Shown piece after piece: positions 1 through 8,752 of a DNA stretch of 64,000 nucleotides. A model generated the notes under the pieces. That model had not been told where the DNA came from, searched no databases, and saw only the letters and a list, made by a program, of their open reading frames with translations. Numbering within the stretch: the first letter of the stretch is position 1; each line of letters starts with the position of its first letter. Where the stretch lies: the NCBI GenBank assembly GCA_030448265.1, contig JAUJNG010000014.1:62001-126000 (forward strand). The letters run 5' to 3'. The position numbers and the translations under genes were made by a program. Source of the stretch: Abditibacterium sp. GTDB taxonomy: Bacteria > Armatimonadota > Abditibacteriia > Abditibacteriales > Abditibacteriaceae.

Positions 1-807
1 GGCATAAGGCGGCGCGTCGATGGGCGGCGTGCGGTCGTCGGAAGGCTTGAACTTTTTCGGGTCGTGCATATCCCAGTATTTTTGGGGTGCCACGAACGCC
101 AGATGCGGTTTTAAGAAGCCCACGCCCAGGAAAAACGGCTTTCCGCTCTGCTGAAAATGCTGAAGCCATTCGATGGCGCCGTCGGCGATTTTGCCGTCTT
201 GCAAATTGCTGTCGGCGACATCGGGCGAGGCGGTGGGCGGCCCGTTTCTCCTGCCGCCCGCCGGAGTGGGAGGAGTTGGCGCGGCTGGAGCCTCCTCACT
301 CGCGGGCGCGACCTTGGCTGAGGCGCCAGGACGCTCGGCGAGGCTGCTCCACGACGGCACGTCTTCGCTGTTGCCGTGATAGACGTGGTAAATCTTGCCA
401 ACGCGCGCCGTGGTGTAGCCATGCGCTTTGAACTGCTGCGGCAGCGTCACGACATTGGGCACCTTGGTGCGAAAATAGGTTTGCAGGTCGTAGATGCCGA
501 TGGTGTCGGGCCGCAGACCGGTGAGCAGCGAGTTGCGGCTCGGCGCGCACACCGCCTGCTGGCAGTAATTGGCCTCGAAAACGGTGCCGCGTTGGGCCAA
601 AGCGTCGATGTTGGGCGTGATGGCCCATCTATCGCCGTAGCAGCCTAGCGCGGGGCGCAAATCGTCGGCGGCGATAAACAGCACGTTCATCGGCTTGCGG
701 CGCGGCGCGGCGTTTTGCGCGCCCGCGACGCGGCTCAGAGCCGTGATTCCGAGCGCTCCGGCGGCGCCCATCGTCAAAAATTCGCGGCGTTTCATCCGTT
801 GTTTCAT
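1..807 (-). CDS. Sulfatase, TAT-exported, partial at window edge
   Basis: Arylsulfatase / iduronate-2-sulfatase-like enzyme hydrolysing a sulfate ester on a sugar or polysaccharide; the first 269 residues are present and the C-terminus lies outside the window. The N-terminus has a twin-arginine signal (KRREFLTMG, then a hydrophobic stretch ending AGA), so it is probably exported folded. The core starts with NVLFIAADD, whose Asp pair belongs to the metal site, and carries CAPSR at residues 87-91, the C-x-P-S-R signature whose Cys is converted to formylglycine. Start at 807 is chosen because AAGGA lies about 8 nt upstream; a second ATG at 795 would still keep the TAT motif. A Pro/Ala-rich stretch at about residues 165-195 looks like a surface insertion. 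It is divergent from deoC. Confidence 0.9.
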   Translation of the reverse strand, partial: MKQRMKRREFLTMGAAGALGITALSRVAGAQNAAPRRKPMNVLFIAADDLRPALGCYGDRWAITPNIDALAQRGTVFEANYCQQAVCAPSRNSLLTGLRPDTIGIYDLQTYFRTKVPNVVTLPQQFKAHGYTTARVGKIYHVYHGNSEDVPSWSSLAERPGASAKVAPASEEAPAAPTPPTPAGGRRNGPPTASPDVADSNLQDGKIADGAIEWLQHFQQSGKPFFLGVGFLKPHLAFVAPQKYWDMHDPKKFKPSDDRTPPIDAPPYA

Positions 808-941
808 AAATTCCTTTGAATATTCACCTCAGAAGAGTTGACTCGCAATATCAACCAGTTACTACTCCGCCCCACCAAATAAGTGAGATTATGACAAAGG
901 TTGTTCCCCAGAGTCGCTCCAATCCGTTTGCCAATTTCAAT

Positions 942-971
942 TTGACGCGAAAACTCGCGATGCGGGATACT
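942..971 (+). promoter_or_regulatory. Candidate sigma-70-type promoter upstream of deoC
   Basis: TTGACG (942-947), 18-bp spacer, GATACT (966-971). Transcription would start almost on the deoC ATG, so the message would be leaderless or nearly so. Seen by eye only; the -10 match is 4 of 6. Confidence 0.35.
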
Positions 972-978
972 TCCCGCA

Positions 979-2005
979 ATGATGAGCGCATCCACCCTCG
1001 ATATTTCCCCGCATCTCGCCCGCGTTCTGGATGCGAACGGCAGCGCGCCGATTTCCCCGATTTCAGGCGGTTTGCGTTACCCCGCGCCCTCCATCGATGA
1101 AGTGGGCGTCGCCGAGCGCGTCGCTCGTTTTCGCAGTCGTAGTATCAAGGCGGAAAGCAAGCGCGCCGCCATCGATCTGGCGATGCGAATGATCGACCTG
1201 ACCACGCTCGAAGGCAAGGATACCCCTGGAAAAGTGCGCCAGATGTGCGCCAAGGCCAAAAATCCTGGCGCGGGCGCGCCTGCGGTCGCGGCGGTGTGCG
1301 TTTACGCCAACATGGCCCGCGTCGCGCGCGAAGCGGTGCAGGGTAGTGGTCTTCACGTCGCCGCCGTTTCGACTTCGTTTCCGTCAGGCATGAGCAGCCT
1401 CTCTTTGCGCCTCGAAGAAACGCGCTGGGCGGTTTCGGAGGGCGCCGACGAAATCGATATGGTCATCTCGCGCGGGCGCTTTCTGGCGGGCGAGGATGGT
1501 GCGATTTTCGATGAAGTGGCGCAAATAAAAGAAGCCTGCGGCCCCGCGCATCTCAAAGTGATTCTGGAAACCGGCGAACTGCAAACCCTCGACGCGGTGC
1601 GCCGCGCCAGCGAGATCGCGATGGACGCGGGCGCCGATTTCATCAAAACCTCGACCGGAAAAGTCGCTCCGGCGGCCACTATGGACGTGACCTATGTCAT
1701 GCTGTGCGCCATCCGCGACTATTTCGAGCGCACGGGCCGCATGGTCGGCATGAAGCCCGCCGGCGGCATCCGCGACACCAAAACCGCCGGGCCGCATGGT
1801 CGGCATGAAGCCCGCCGGCGGCATCCGCGACACCAAAACCGCCATCGCCTACCTCGTCATGGTCAAAGAAACTCTTGGCCCCGCCTGGCTTTCCCCCGAC
1901 TATTTTCGCATCGGCGCCAGCGCCCTCGCCAACGATTTACTCATGCAAATCGTCAAAGAGCGCACCAAAGCCTACCAGTCGCCGCTCTACTTCTCCGCCG
2001 ACTGA
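979..2005 (+). pseudogene. deoC: Deoxyribose-phosphate aldolase, frameshifted by a 55-bp tandem duplication
   Basis: DeoC cleaves 2-deoxyribose 5-phosphate to acetaldehyde and glyceraldehyde 3-phosphate. Residues 1-270 read as a normal DeoC, with the Schiff-base lysine in FIKTSTGK (about K223) and the late lysine in MKPAGG. A 55-bp unit occurs twice in tandem (1734-1788 and 1789-1843), shifting the frame by +1. The true C-terminus (IAYLVMVKETLG... to the stop at 2003-2005) is read in another frame from the second copy. Removing one unit restores a 323-residue protein. As it stands, the upstream frame runs on without a stop into the aldehyde dehydrogenase gene, giving a hypothetical fused frame of 875 codons (979-3606) with about 80 residues of nonsense. 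The next gene begins 17 bp downstream, as expected for a deoC-aldehyde dehydrogenase operon. Real mutation versus assembly error cannot be decided here. Confidence 0.9.
1734..1843. repeat. 55-bp perfect tandem duplication inside deoC
   Basis: Two identical 55-bp units, 1734-1788 and 1789-1843, each containing the codons for MVGMKPAGGIRDTKTA. Because 55 is not a multiple of 3, the second unit destroys the deoC frame. Confidence 0.97.
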
Positions 2006-2022
2006 CCGCAGTTCCCACCCTC

Positions 2023-3606
2023 ATGGCCCCCCGTTCCAAACCTCGTTCCCTCGCCGCCAAAAACGGCAGCGCCGCAGCGCCGACTCCCGAAACCACCCAA
2101 AACGGCGTCGCATCGGATGGCGGCTCCAAAGAAGCTGTTGTGCCCGCGCGCGCCGCCGTCAATTCGTTCATCAATGAGACGCTCTACGCGCCGGCGCCCG
2201 AATCCGCCGATCACGTCCGCCTGGAAGCCAAATATCCGCTTTTCATCGGCGGGCAGTGGCAGGAGCCGACCGATGGCGGCTACGTAAAAACCATCAACCC
2301 CGCGACCGAAGCGACCATCGCGCAGGTCGCAACGGCGGGGCAAAATGATGTCGAGCGAGCCGTCGCCGCCGCGCGCGGGGCGCAGGAAAAATGGGCGCGC
2401 CTGCCCGCTCTGGAACGCGGCAAATATCTGTTTCGCGTCGCGCGGCTGATTCAGGAACGCTCGCGCGAACTGGCGATCATCGAGTCGATGAACGGCGGAA
2501 AACCCATCCGCGAGGCGCGCGATGTCGATTTGCCCCTCGTGGCGCAGCACTTTTTCTATCACGCGGGCTGGGCCGACAAGCTGGAATACGCTTTCCCAGG
2601 CGAGAAAAGCGCGCCGCTCGGCGTGGTGGGCCAGATCATCCCCTGGAACTTTCCTTTGATGATGGCGGCCTGGAAAATCGCGCCCGCGCTGGCATGCGGC
2701 AATACCGTCGTTCTCAAACCGGCGGAAACCACGCCGCTCACCGCGATGAAGCTGGCGGAGATCTTCCAGGACGCCGGAGTGCCCGAAGGTGTGGTCAACA
2801 TCATCAACGGTGGCGGTTCGACCGGTGCGGCCCTTGTTAATCATGCGGGATTGGACAAAATCGCCTTCACCGGCTCGACCGAAGTGGGCAAAGGCATCAT
2901 GAAGGCTCTGGCCGGAAGCGGACGCCAATACACGCTGGAACTCGGCGGCAAAGCGGCGCACATCATTTTCGAGGACGCGCCGCTCGATGAGGCGGTCGAA
3001 GGCATCGTCAACGGCATTTTCTTCAATCAGGGCCACGTTTGCTGCGCCGGTTCGCGGGTTTTAATTCAGGAAAGCGTTGCGGATGTCGTCGTCGCGCGTT
3101 TGAAGCGGCGTCTCGACACGCTCATCGTCGGCGACCCGCTCGACAAAAACACCGACATCGGCGCCATCAACTCGCGGGAGCAGCTTGGTCGCATCACGAC
3201 GCTTGTCAACGCCGGTATCGAAGAGGGCGCCTGTATTTATCAGCCGCCGCAGGCTTTGCCCTCGCGCGGGTTTTACTTCGCGCCCACGATTTTTACCGAA
3301 ACGGCGCAGTCGCATCGCATCGTGCAGGAAGAGATTTTCGGGCCGGTGGTGACGATTCAAACCTTTCGCACCCCCGACGAAGCCATCGAAAAAGCCAACA
3401 ACACGCGCTACGGCCTGTCGGCGGGCGTGTGGACGGACAAGGGCGCCAAAATCTTCAAAACCACCAGCGCGCTGCGCGCCGGTGTGGTGTGGGCCAATAC
3501 CTTCAACCGCTTCGATCCCTCGGCGCCGTTCGGCGGCTACAAGGAAAGCGGCGTCGGGCGCGAAGGCGGCGTGCAGGGTTTGCGCCCGTATCTGCGTTTT
3601 GAATGA
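2023..3606 (+). CDS. NAD(P)-dependent aldehyde dehydrogenase
   Basis: Complete ALDH-superfamily enzyme of 527 residues that oxidises an aldehyde to the acid; next to deoC the likely substrate is acetaldehyde. The first ~65 residues are a Pro/Ala-rich extension before the domain starts at YPLFIGGQW. Visible motifs are PWNFPLMM, the general-base Glu in ELGGK (E306), the nucleophile in GHVCCAGSR (C340) and EIFGPV near the end. The ATG at 2023 is 17 bp after the deoC stop and is preferred over reading in from deoC. DeoC followed by one or two ALDH-like genes is a known arrangement for deoxynucleoside degradation. Confidence 0.93.
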   Translation: MAPRSKPRSLAAKNGSAAAPTPETTQNGVASDGGSKEAVVPARAAVNSFINETLYAPAPESADHVRLEAKYPLFIGGQWQEPTDGGYVKTINPATEATIAQVATAGQNDVERAVAAARGAQEKWARLPALERGKYLFRVARLIQERSRELAIIESMNGGKPIREARDVDLPLVAQHFFYHAGWADKLEYAFPGEKSAPLGVVGQIIPWNFPLMMAAWKIAPALACGNTVVLKPAETTPLTAMKLAEIFQDAGVPEGVVNIINGGGSTGAALVNHAGLDKIAFTGSTEVGKGIMKALAGSGRQYTLELGGKAAHIIFEDAPLDEAVEGIVNGIFFNQGHVCCAGSRVLIQESVADVVVARLKRRLDTLIVGDPLDKNTDIGAINSREQLGRITTLVNAGIEEGACIYQPPQALPSRGFYFAPTIFTETAQSHRIVQEEIFGPVVTIQTFRTPDEAIEKANNTRYGLSAGVWTDKGAKIFKTTSALRAGVVWANTFNRFDPSAPFGGYKESGVGREGGVQGLRPYLRFE

Positions 3607-3622
3607 CGAATTATCGACTCTT

Positions 3623-4477
3623 ATGCGACAACCTGTGTGGAAAACCTACAAACTTTATATTGGCGGCAAGTTTCCGCGCACCGAATCGGGCCGTTACGAA
3701 GCCGTGCGCGACGCCAACGGCGCTCTGGTGGCCAACATGAGCCGCGCTTCTCGCAAAGATTTCCGCAACGCCGTCGTCGCAGCGCGCGCGGCGGTTTCGG
3801 GTTGGAGCGGCGGCACCGCTTATCTGCGCGGCCAGATTCTCTACCGCGCGGCGGAAATGCTCGAAGGCCGCGCTGCGCAGTTCGTCGGGGAGTTGGAGCG
3901 CCAGGGCCTGTCGCGCGCGCAGGCGCAATCCGATGTCGAACGCGCGGGCGATCTCCTGGTGAGCTACGCCGGCTGGACGGACAAATATCAGGCGCTTTTC
4001 GGCTCGGTCAACCCCGTCGCGGGGCCGCATTTCTGCTTTTCGTCGCCCGAACCCACCGGTGTCGTCGCCGTTTTGACGCCGCGCCGCCTGGGTCTTGCGC
4101 CTTTTATCGAAGCCATCGCGCCCATCATCGCGGGCGGCAATGCGTGCGTCGCCATCGTGCCCATCGAAGCCTCCCTCGCGCCGATTTCCTTCGCCGAAGC
4201 GCTGCACACTTCCGATGTGCCCGCCGGTGTCGTCAACGTCTTGAGCGGCCACAGGAGCGAACTTTTGCCCCACGCCGCCAGCCACATGGATGTCAACGCC
4301 CTCGCGGTCTGGGAAGCCGATAGCGACGAACGCCGCCTCGCCGAAGAACTGGGCGCCGAAAACCTCAAACGCTGTTTCTTCCCCACCCCCGCCGTCCAGG
4401 ACGAAGTGACTGGCAATCCCACGCTTTTGATGCGCTTTCAGGAAACCAAAACCACCTGGCATCCGGTCGGAACCTGA
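3623..4477 (+). CDS. Half-length aldehyde dehydrogenase-like protein, no catalytic Cys
   Basis: A 284-residue protein that opens like an ALDH (KLYIGGKFPRTESG, then a helical region like the family's coenzyme-binding half) and carries TGVVAVLTPRR where active enzymes have the PWNFP segment. It ends at about the point where the catalytic domain with its Cys should begin, so by sequence it is inactive as a dehydrogenase. It lies 16 nt after the upstream ALDH. In other bacteria deoC is followed by an active ALDH and a second, divergent ALDH. This short version may be a structural or regulatory partner, or a decayed remnant; no stop or frameshift inside it suggests recent breakage. Confidence 0.75.
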   Translation: MRQPVWKTYKLYIGGKFPRTESGRYEAVRDANGALVANMSRASRKDFRNAVVAARAAVSGWSGGTAYLRGQILYRAAEMLEGRAAQFVGELERQGLSRAQAQSDVERAGDLLVSYAGWTDKYQALFGSVNPVAGPHFCFSSPEPTGVVAVLTPRRLGLAPFIEAIAPIIAGGNACVAIVPIEASLAPISFAEALHTSDVPAGVVNVLSGHRSELLPHAASHMDVNALAVWEADSDERRLAEELGAENLKRCFFPTPAVQDEVTGNPTLLMRFQETKTTWHPVGT

Positions 4478-4549
4478 TGGGCGATAAAGGGGCAAATGCC
4501 TCTGCGAAGGGGTTCTGTCGCGTTTCCCAGTTGAGTTGAACTGCGGCTC

Positions 4550-4625
4550 AGGTAGGGACATGGCTTGCCGTGTCCTTCGTCAACTTGGACGCTTTCCAAT
4601 GACACGGCAAGCCATGTCCCTACCT
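4550..4625. repeat. Perfect 25-bp inverted repeat (TAGGGACATGGC family)
   Basis: Left arm 4550-4574 and right arm 4601-4625 are exact reverse complements, with a 26-nt loop. It lies between the convergent ALDH-like and GNAT genes and could end transcription from both sides, although no T-run follows. Confidence 0.9.
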
Positions 4626-4651
4626 ACCTCTTGTTTCATTCGAGAGCCGCT

Positions 4652-5140
4652 CTAACCTTCCGGCGCCGGTGCCCTCAGCATCCCGCGATAAATTCCTGGC
4701 GACGACCCTTCGATGGGCGTCGCGCCCACGCAGCGACGATAAAACTCGACCGGCCCCGCGCCGCCGATGACGGCGTAGGCGTAGCCCTGCGCCGCCATAT
4801 CGTGCAGACAACTGAGAAGCAAACCTTTTCCCACGCCCGCGCCGCGAAACTCGCCCGCGACGCCTTCGGGGCCGAAAAAACCGCGACACGTCGCGTCGTG
4901 GCACGCGAAACCGATGCATTTTCCGTCCTGAACCGCGATGAAACATCCCACCGGCTGATGAGCGAACGCCACTTCGCATTCGCTGGCCCAGTGGGGCGAA
5001 AACTGCTCGCCCACCCAGCCCGCGACGAGATGTTTTTCGGGCGCCAGAGCGCGGCGAATCTCGATATTTCGCTCGCGCAATTCGGTTAGAACCGGTTCGA
5101 GGGCGGGCAGTTCGTAAAGTTTGACAAGCATATCGGGCAT
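4652..5140 (-). CDS. GNAT-family N-acetyltransferase
   Basis: About 162 residues. The acetyl-CoA-binding motif A is visible as VAGEFRGAGVGKGLL, preceded by the beta-strand CIGFACHD and followed by the late GGAGPVEFYRR element typical of GNAT enzymes. The substrate cannot be told from sequence. Start uncertain: ATG codons at 5140 and 5131, plus a TTG at 5158, are all in frame and none has a clear Shine-Dalgarno. It shares no operon with its neighbours; the histidine kinase gene ends about 100 bp upstream on the same strand. Confidence 0.8.
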   Translation of the reverse strand: MPDMLVKLYELPALEPVLTELRERNIEIRRALAPEKHLVAGWVGEQFSPHWASECEVAFAHQPVGCFIAVQDGKCIGFACHDATCRGFFGPEGVAGEFRGAGVGKGLLLSCLHDMAAQGYAYAVIGGAGPVEFYRRCVGATPIEGSSPGIYRGMLRAPAPEG

Positions 5141-5242
5141 GATAATCGGTGAAAGCAAAAGTATGGCTTATCGTGCCCTGTGCGGCGCTGTTTGCGCCTC
5201 GTGGCTGTTGCACAGGACGCAGATGTCTCTGAAGAGACGTTC

Positions 5243-7378
5243 TTAACTTTCCTTTTGGGAAACGCTCAGGGGCAGCGCCAGAACCACGCGCGTGCCGCCT
5301 TGCGCGCCGTTTTCAAGCGTCAAATGGCCCCCCGCGATGGCGAGCAGGGTTCCGTGCAAGGCCAGTCCGCTGCCGCTTCCCGCCGCATCAGACGTGGACG
5401 GCGCGCCCAGACCGGCGCCGTCGTCGCAAATTTCGAGTTGAAAATCGTCGTCGCAGCGCGCGCACACTTCCAGCGACAACGGGCGCGATTTGTCGCCGCC
5501 GCGCCCATATTTGGCGGCGTTGCGAACCGCTTCACGCGCCGCGAAAAACAGCGTGTCGGCCAGCAACGGCGGCATCTGACCCGTGAACTGCGCCGCGTCG
5601 GGCGCGATTTCAAAGCTCACGGCGTCGAAGTTTCCCGCGCCCTCGACCTCGATTTCGTGTTTGAGGGCCGTCCACAAATCGCGGCGCGAAAGCGGCGACG
5701 ACGAGGGCGGCGCCTCGCGCAGCAGGTCGGAAATCGCTTTGTGCGCCGCCGTCAGATTCGCCGTCGCCGCGCCCGCGCCGTCGGGCGCGCTCAGGGAGAG
5801 CAGGGCGGAATGGAGAAGCGGCAAAATATCGTCGTGGAGCGCGCGGCGCGCGTGCCGATCCAAGACCTGCACCTCGACCAATTTCTGGCGCTGCACCTCC
5901 ACCAGACGCGCCGCGAGCGTCGCGCCGGCCTGCGAATCGAGCAGATGCTCGCCCGCCGCGCGCGCGATGTCGATTTCTTCGAGGGTGTAAAGTCCGCCGT
6001 CGCGCCTTGGCCCCAGAAGCAGGGCGCCGAGCGGATTTTCGGCCTCGCCGAGCGGCACCAGATAATCCATATCGCACCCGTCATCGAGCGCGATGACATC
6101 GCGCGAAAGGGGCTTCGAGCCGGCCACGATTTGCGACCATTGCGGCTCGAACAGGAGATCGGGCGGGTAGGTTCGCGGCGCTCCGGCGAGGCTCGAATGC
6201 GCGCCGCGCGCGATGAGAACGGCCCGCTGCGCGTTCAAAACATCCTCGCATAGCGCGCGAAACGGTTCGTCGAGCGCGCGTTGCAGCGCTTCGGTTCGAC
6301 CCGACAAAAGTCCCTGCGTGAGATGCTGCGAGGCCACAAAAGGCGCGAGATTGGTGACGGCGCGTTCGCGGTCGGCGTAGGCGCGAAACGAAAAAATCGC
6401 CAGAAACGCGCTCATCAGGGCCGTCGTGAGCAAAATCGGGTAAATCGGGCGCATTTCAAAGCCCAACGACAGCGAAATCAGGCCCGCGTAAACCGCCGCG
6501 AGCGCGACAATGGCGCGCCACTGGCGCCAGAATCCGCGCCTCGGCAGAATTTTTCCGGTGAAAATCTCGAAAGACACCACCGCTTTACCCAGCAGCATCA
6601 CCGCGAGCGCGATGGCGCTTTCGATGGCCAAATCCACCCAGTCAACGAGCGAGGAAAAGGTGCCGTAGAGGTTGTAAAGCGCCGATTCAAACGAAAGATA
6701 GCCCAGAAAAAACAGTCCGCACGCCACGCCCAGCGACACCAAAAGCTGCACGAGAGACGAAGCGCGCAGCCAGGGACGGGCGCGGCGGCGGGCTGCTTCG
6801 GTCATCATGCGTCCCGACGGCGCCGGATTGCCCAGTGCCCACAACGCTGTCGCGGTGCACAGCACCAGAAAGGGCGGGTAGATCATCAGCAAGGCGCGCA
6901 TTCCGAGAAATGTGGCGTCGTTGCCGAAATGGAGTTCGCCAAAGGGCAGATAATCGGCGCGCGGCGCGGCATAAAAGCACAGCGCGCCCAGATTGAGAAA
7001 CAGCGCCGTGGCAAGCAGAAGCGGCCAGCGCGCGCGGCGCTTGAGGATTGAGTCGCCCTCGTCCCAGAAGCCGCAGCTCCATAAAACCAGAATCAGCCAG
7101 CCAAACGGCAGCGCGATGAGCGGCAGCGCGAGAAACATCCACCATCCAGGCGAGCCGTCGATGAGAGCTTCGAGCGAAAAATCGAGCGCCGCCGAGTGCG
7201 CCAGAAAAAACGCGCCGCCCACCAGAAAGCCCGATCCCGCCAGATAAGTGCCCCAGGAACGGTTTTGCGCGTTGAGAAAAATGGTGAGGCCGAGCCAGAG
7301 CAGCAAAACCGTGTTGAACAGCGAAACGGTGAGGACGGCCCAGGGCAAAAGCCAAAGTTGGAAGAAGTGGGGAGGCAT
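5243..7378 (-). CDS. Membrane sensor histidine kinase, HisKA_3/NarX-DesK type
   Basis: A 711-residue sensor kinase. About eight or nine hydrophobic segments occupy residues 8-330 (for example 8-36, 46-65, 80-102, 116-137, 205-230, 310-330). A GAF-like region follows at about 340-480, then a short coiled helix and the dimerisation box RRALHDDILPLLH with the candidate phospho-acceptor His near 515. The ATPase domain has REAVRNAAKYG (N-box) and DDGAGLG (G1), ending GGTRVVLALPL. This architecture pairs with NarL/LuxR-type response regulators, and one lies at 8753-9490 on the same strand. The signal is unknown. It is divergent from the OB-fold-like gene, 45 bp away. Confidence 0.88.
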   Translation of the reverse strand: MPPHFFQLWLLPWAVLTVSLFNTVLLLWLGLTIFLNAQNRSWGTYLAGSGFLVGGAFFLAHSAALDFSLEALIDGSPGWWMFLALPLIALPFGWLILVLWSCGFWDEGDSILKRRARWPLLLATALFLNLGALCFYAAPRADYLPFGELHFGNDATFLGMRALLMIYPPFLVLCTATALWALGNPAPSGRMMTEAARRRARPWLRASSLVQLLVSLGVACGLFFLGYLSFESALYNLYGTFSSLVDWVDLAIESAIALAVMLLGKAVVSFEIFTGKILPRRGFWRQWRAIVALAAVYAGLISLSLGFEMRPIYPILLTTALMSAFLAIFSFRAYADRERAVTNLAPFVASQHLTQGLLSGRTEALQRALDEPFRALCEDVLNAQRAVLIARGAHSSLAGAPRTYPPDLLFEPQWSQIVAGSKPLSRDVIALDDGCDMDYLVPLGEAENPLGALLLGPRRDGGLYTLEEIDIARAAGEHLLDSQAGATLAARLVEVQRQKLVEVQVLDRHARRALHDDILPLLHSALLSLSAPDGAGAATANLTAAHKAISDLLREAPPSSSPLSRRDLWTALKHEIEVEGAGNFDAVSFEIAPDAAQFTGQMPPLLADTLFFAAREAVRNAAKYGRGGDKSRPLSLEVCARCDDDFQLEICDDGAGLGAPSTSDAAGSGSGLALHGTLLAIAGGHLTLENGAQGGTRVVLALPLSVSQKES

Positions 7379-7423
7379 TTTGGATTTAAAGCAGAAAAGT
7401 TAGACTGCGCGCAACTTAAAACC

Positions 7424-7909
7424 ATGAAAATATCGTTTCTTCTCGGCCTCTCATTTTGCCTCGCGTCTGCGGCCCAGGCCAAAGATTTACTCAAACAGTT
7501 TCCGGTGAAGCCCACGCCCGCGAAAGCGGGAGCAAGAGCGGCGGGGCCATCGCAAAGCAGACTCGCGCTGAAGGGCGCGTTTCCGGTGGTCGCGTCGAAG
7601 CAGTTGCAAGGCGCTGTCGCCGCGACGAATTTAGCGGCGGCGAAGAAACTCGTCGGCAAAAACGCGCTGTTCGTGGGCGTGGTCACCCAGGTTTTCGCGC
7701 CGCGAAGCGGCTCGATTGTGCTGCTCAATTTCGCGCCCGATTATAAAACGGCGCTCGTGGGCGCCGTCAAAGCCGCCGATTTTAAGAAGTTTCCGCCGCT
7801 TCAGTCGCTCCAGAACAAAAAAGTTGCGCTGCGCGGCAAAGTCATTTCTTACAAAGGGCGTCCCGAAATCGAACTCACTGGCGCGGGCGCGATTCGGATG
7901 GTGAAGTGA
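7424..7909 (+). CDS. Small secreted protein with OB-fold-like domain
   Basis: 161 residues with a Sec signal peptide (MKISFLLGLSFCLASAAQAK). The mature part has a Pro/Ala-rich start and then a domain of about 85 residues beginning LVGKNALFVGVVTQVF and ending GKVISYKGRPEIELTG. The pattern 'V-G-x-V-x-x-V' followed by 'G-K-V-x-x-Y-K-G-x-P-E-I' resembles secreted OB-fold domains that bind DNA or oligosaccharides. The ligand is unknown. It is divergent from the histidine kinase gene, so the 45-bp gap must hold both promoters. The stop lies at the edge of an inverted repeat. Confidence 0.7.
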   Translation: MKISFLLGLSFCLASAAQAKDLLKQFPVKPTPAKAGARAAGPSQSRLALKGAFPVVASKQLQGAVAATNLAAAKKLVGKNALFVGVVTQVFAPRSGSIVLLNFAPDYKTALVGAVKAADFKKFPPLQSLQNKKVALRGKVISYKGRPEIELTGAGAIRMVK

Positions 7910-7912
7910 GTA

Positions 7913-7996
7913 GAGAACGCGAAGCGTGAGCGAGTGAGACTCGACTGCAACCGATGTGTCCCTGCGAAGCCTCACTCTCTCACGCTTCGCGTTCTC
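7913..7996. repeat. Inverted repeat, GAGAACGCGAAGCGT family, copy 1
   Basis: Arms of about 26 bp (left 7913-7938, right ending 7996) with a few mismatches. A second copy with perfect arms lies at 14143-14226. Confidence 0.85.
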
Positions 7997-8043
7997 CACT
8001 TGAGGAGAAACGCAGTTGGATTTTTGACAGCCACTGTGTTCAA

Positions 8044-8106
8044 GCGGGGCGTGCGCCCTCTTCCAATTGAGAAAACTTGAGGATTGGAAGAGGGCGCAAG
8101 CCCCGC
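8044..8106. repeat. Inverted repeat, CCCTCTTCCAAT family, copy 1
   Basis: Left arm 8044-8067 and right arm 8083-8106 are nearly exact reverse complements around a 15-nt loop. Other copies: 8674-8736 and 43647-43695. Confidence 0.88.
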
Positions 8107-8173
8107 CTCGATCCAACTTTCCACTGCGTCAGTCCTCCCCTTGTCAGGGCGCGGCTTCATCGCGGAGCGAATC

Positions 8174-8650
8174 ATGCAGCCAAAAATTATCGACGGCGAC
8201 TTGCTCGACCAAAAAGTCGATGCCATCGTCAACGCCTGGAATCGCAACATCATCCCCTGGTGGCTGCTGTTGCCGCAGGGCGTTTCGGGCGCCATCAAGC
8301 GCCGCGCCGGTCTGGAGCCGTTTCGAGAGGTGGCCAAATTTGGCCCGATTCCGCTCGGCGAAGCGAGGCTGACGGGCGCGGGAACCCTCCCGTTTCGCGG
8401 CATCATTCACGTCGCGGGCATCAACGGCTTGTGGCGCGCTTCGGAGTTTTCCATTCGCCGTTCGGTGAGAAACGCGGTGAAGATGGCGGAGCGCGAAGGC
8501 TTCGCATCGCTGGCCTTTCCACTTATCGGTTCGGGTTCGGGCAGTTTCAACGAGAAACAGGCGTTGGAAATCATGGTGGATGAACTGGCGGGCATCGAAT
8601 CGGCGGTTGAGGTGATGGTTGTTCGTTTTGCGGCGAAATCCAAGATTTAG
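8174..8650 (+). CDS. Macro-domain protein (ADP-ribose binding)
   Basis: 158 residues covering a single macro domain, which binds ADP-ribose and in many families removes it from proteins or nucleic acids. Visible elements are GDLLDQKVDAIVNAWN (first strand with the Asp and Asn of the binding pocket), PQGVSGAIKRRAG (the glycine-rich loop after the pocket) and FPLIGSGSGSFN (the diphosphate-binding loop). The ATG at 8174 sits directly before the first strand. Hairpin repeats lie on both sides, so it is probably transcribed alone. An ADP-ribosylglycohydrolase lies 3 kb away (11429-12373), so two ADP-ribose-related genes occur close together. Confidence 0.85.
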   Translation: MQPKIIDGDLLDQKVDAIVNAWNRNIIPWWLLLPQGVSGAIKRRAGLEPFREVAKFGPIPLGEARLTGAGTLPFRGIIHVAGINGLWRASEFSIRRSVRNAVKMAEREGFASLAFPLIGSGSGSFNEKQALEIMVDELAGIESAVEVMVVRFAAKSKI

Positions 8651-8673
8651 TGCTATCCGAATAGGCTGTCAAA

Positions 8674-8736
8674 GCGGGACTGACGTCCTCTTCCAATCGG
8701 TGACTGCAAGGGATTGGAAGAGGACGTCAGTCCCGC
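8674..8736. repeat. Inverted repeat, CCTCTTCCAAT family, copy 2
   Basis: Perfect 24-bp arms, 8674-8697 and 8713-8736, loop 15 nt. It lies between the convergent macro-domain and response-regulator genes. Confidence 0.92.
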
Positions 8737-8752
8737 CTCTTCCGATAGGCTC

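Noticed and set aside
979..3606. A single 875-residue DeoC-aldehyde dehydrogenase fusion protein
   Set aside because: The frame is open only because a 55-bp duplication shifts deoC; the ~80 residues between the two parts resemble nothing and the normal DeoC end and ALDH start are both present.
5180..7051. Plus-strand open frames opposite the histidine kinase
   Set aside because: Arg/Gln-rich, without domains; shadows of the real minus-strand gene.
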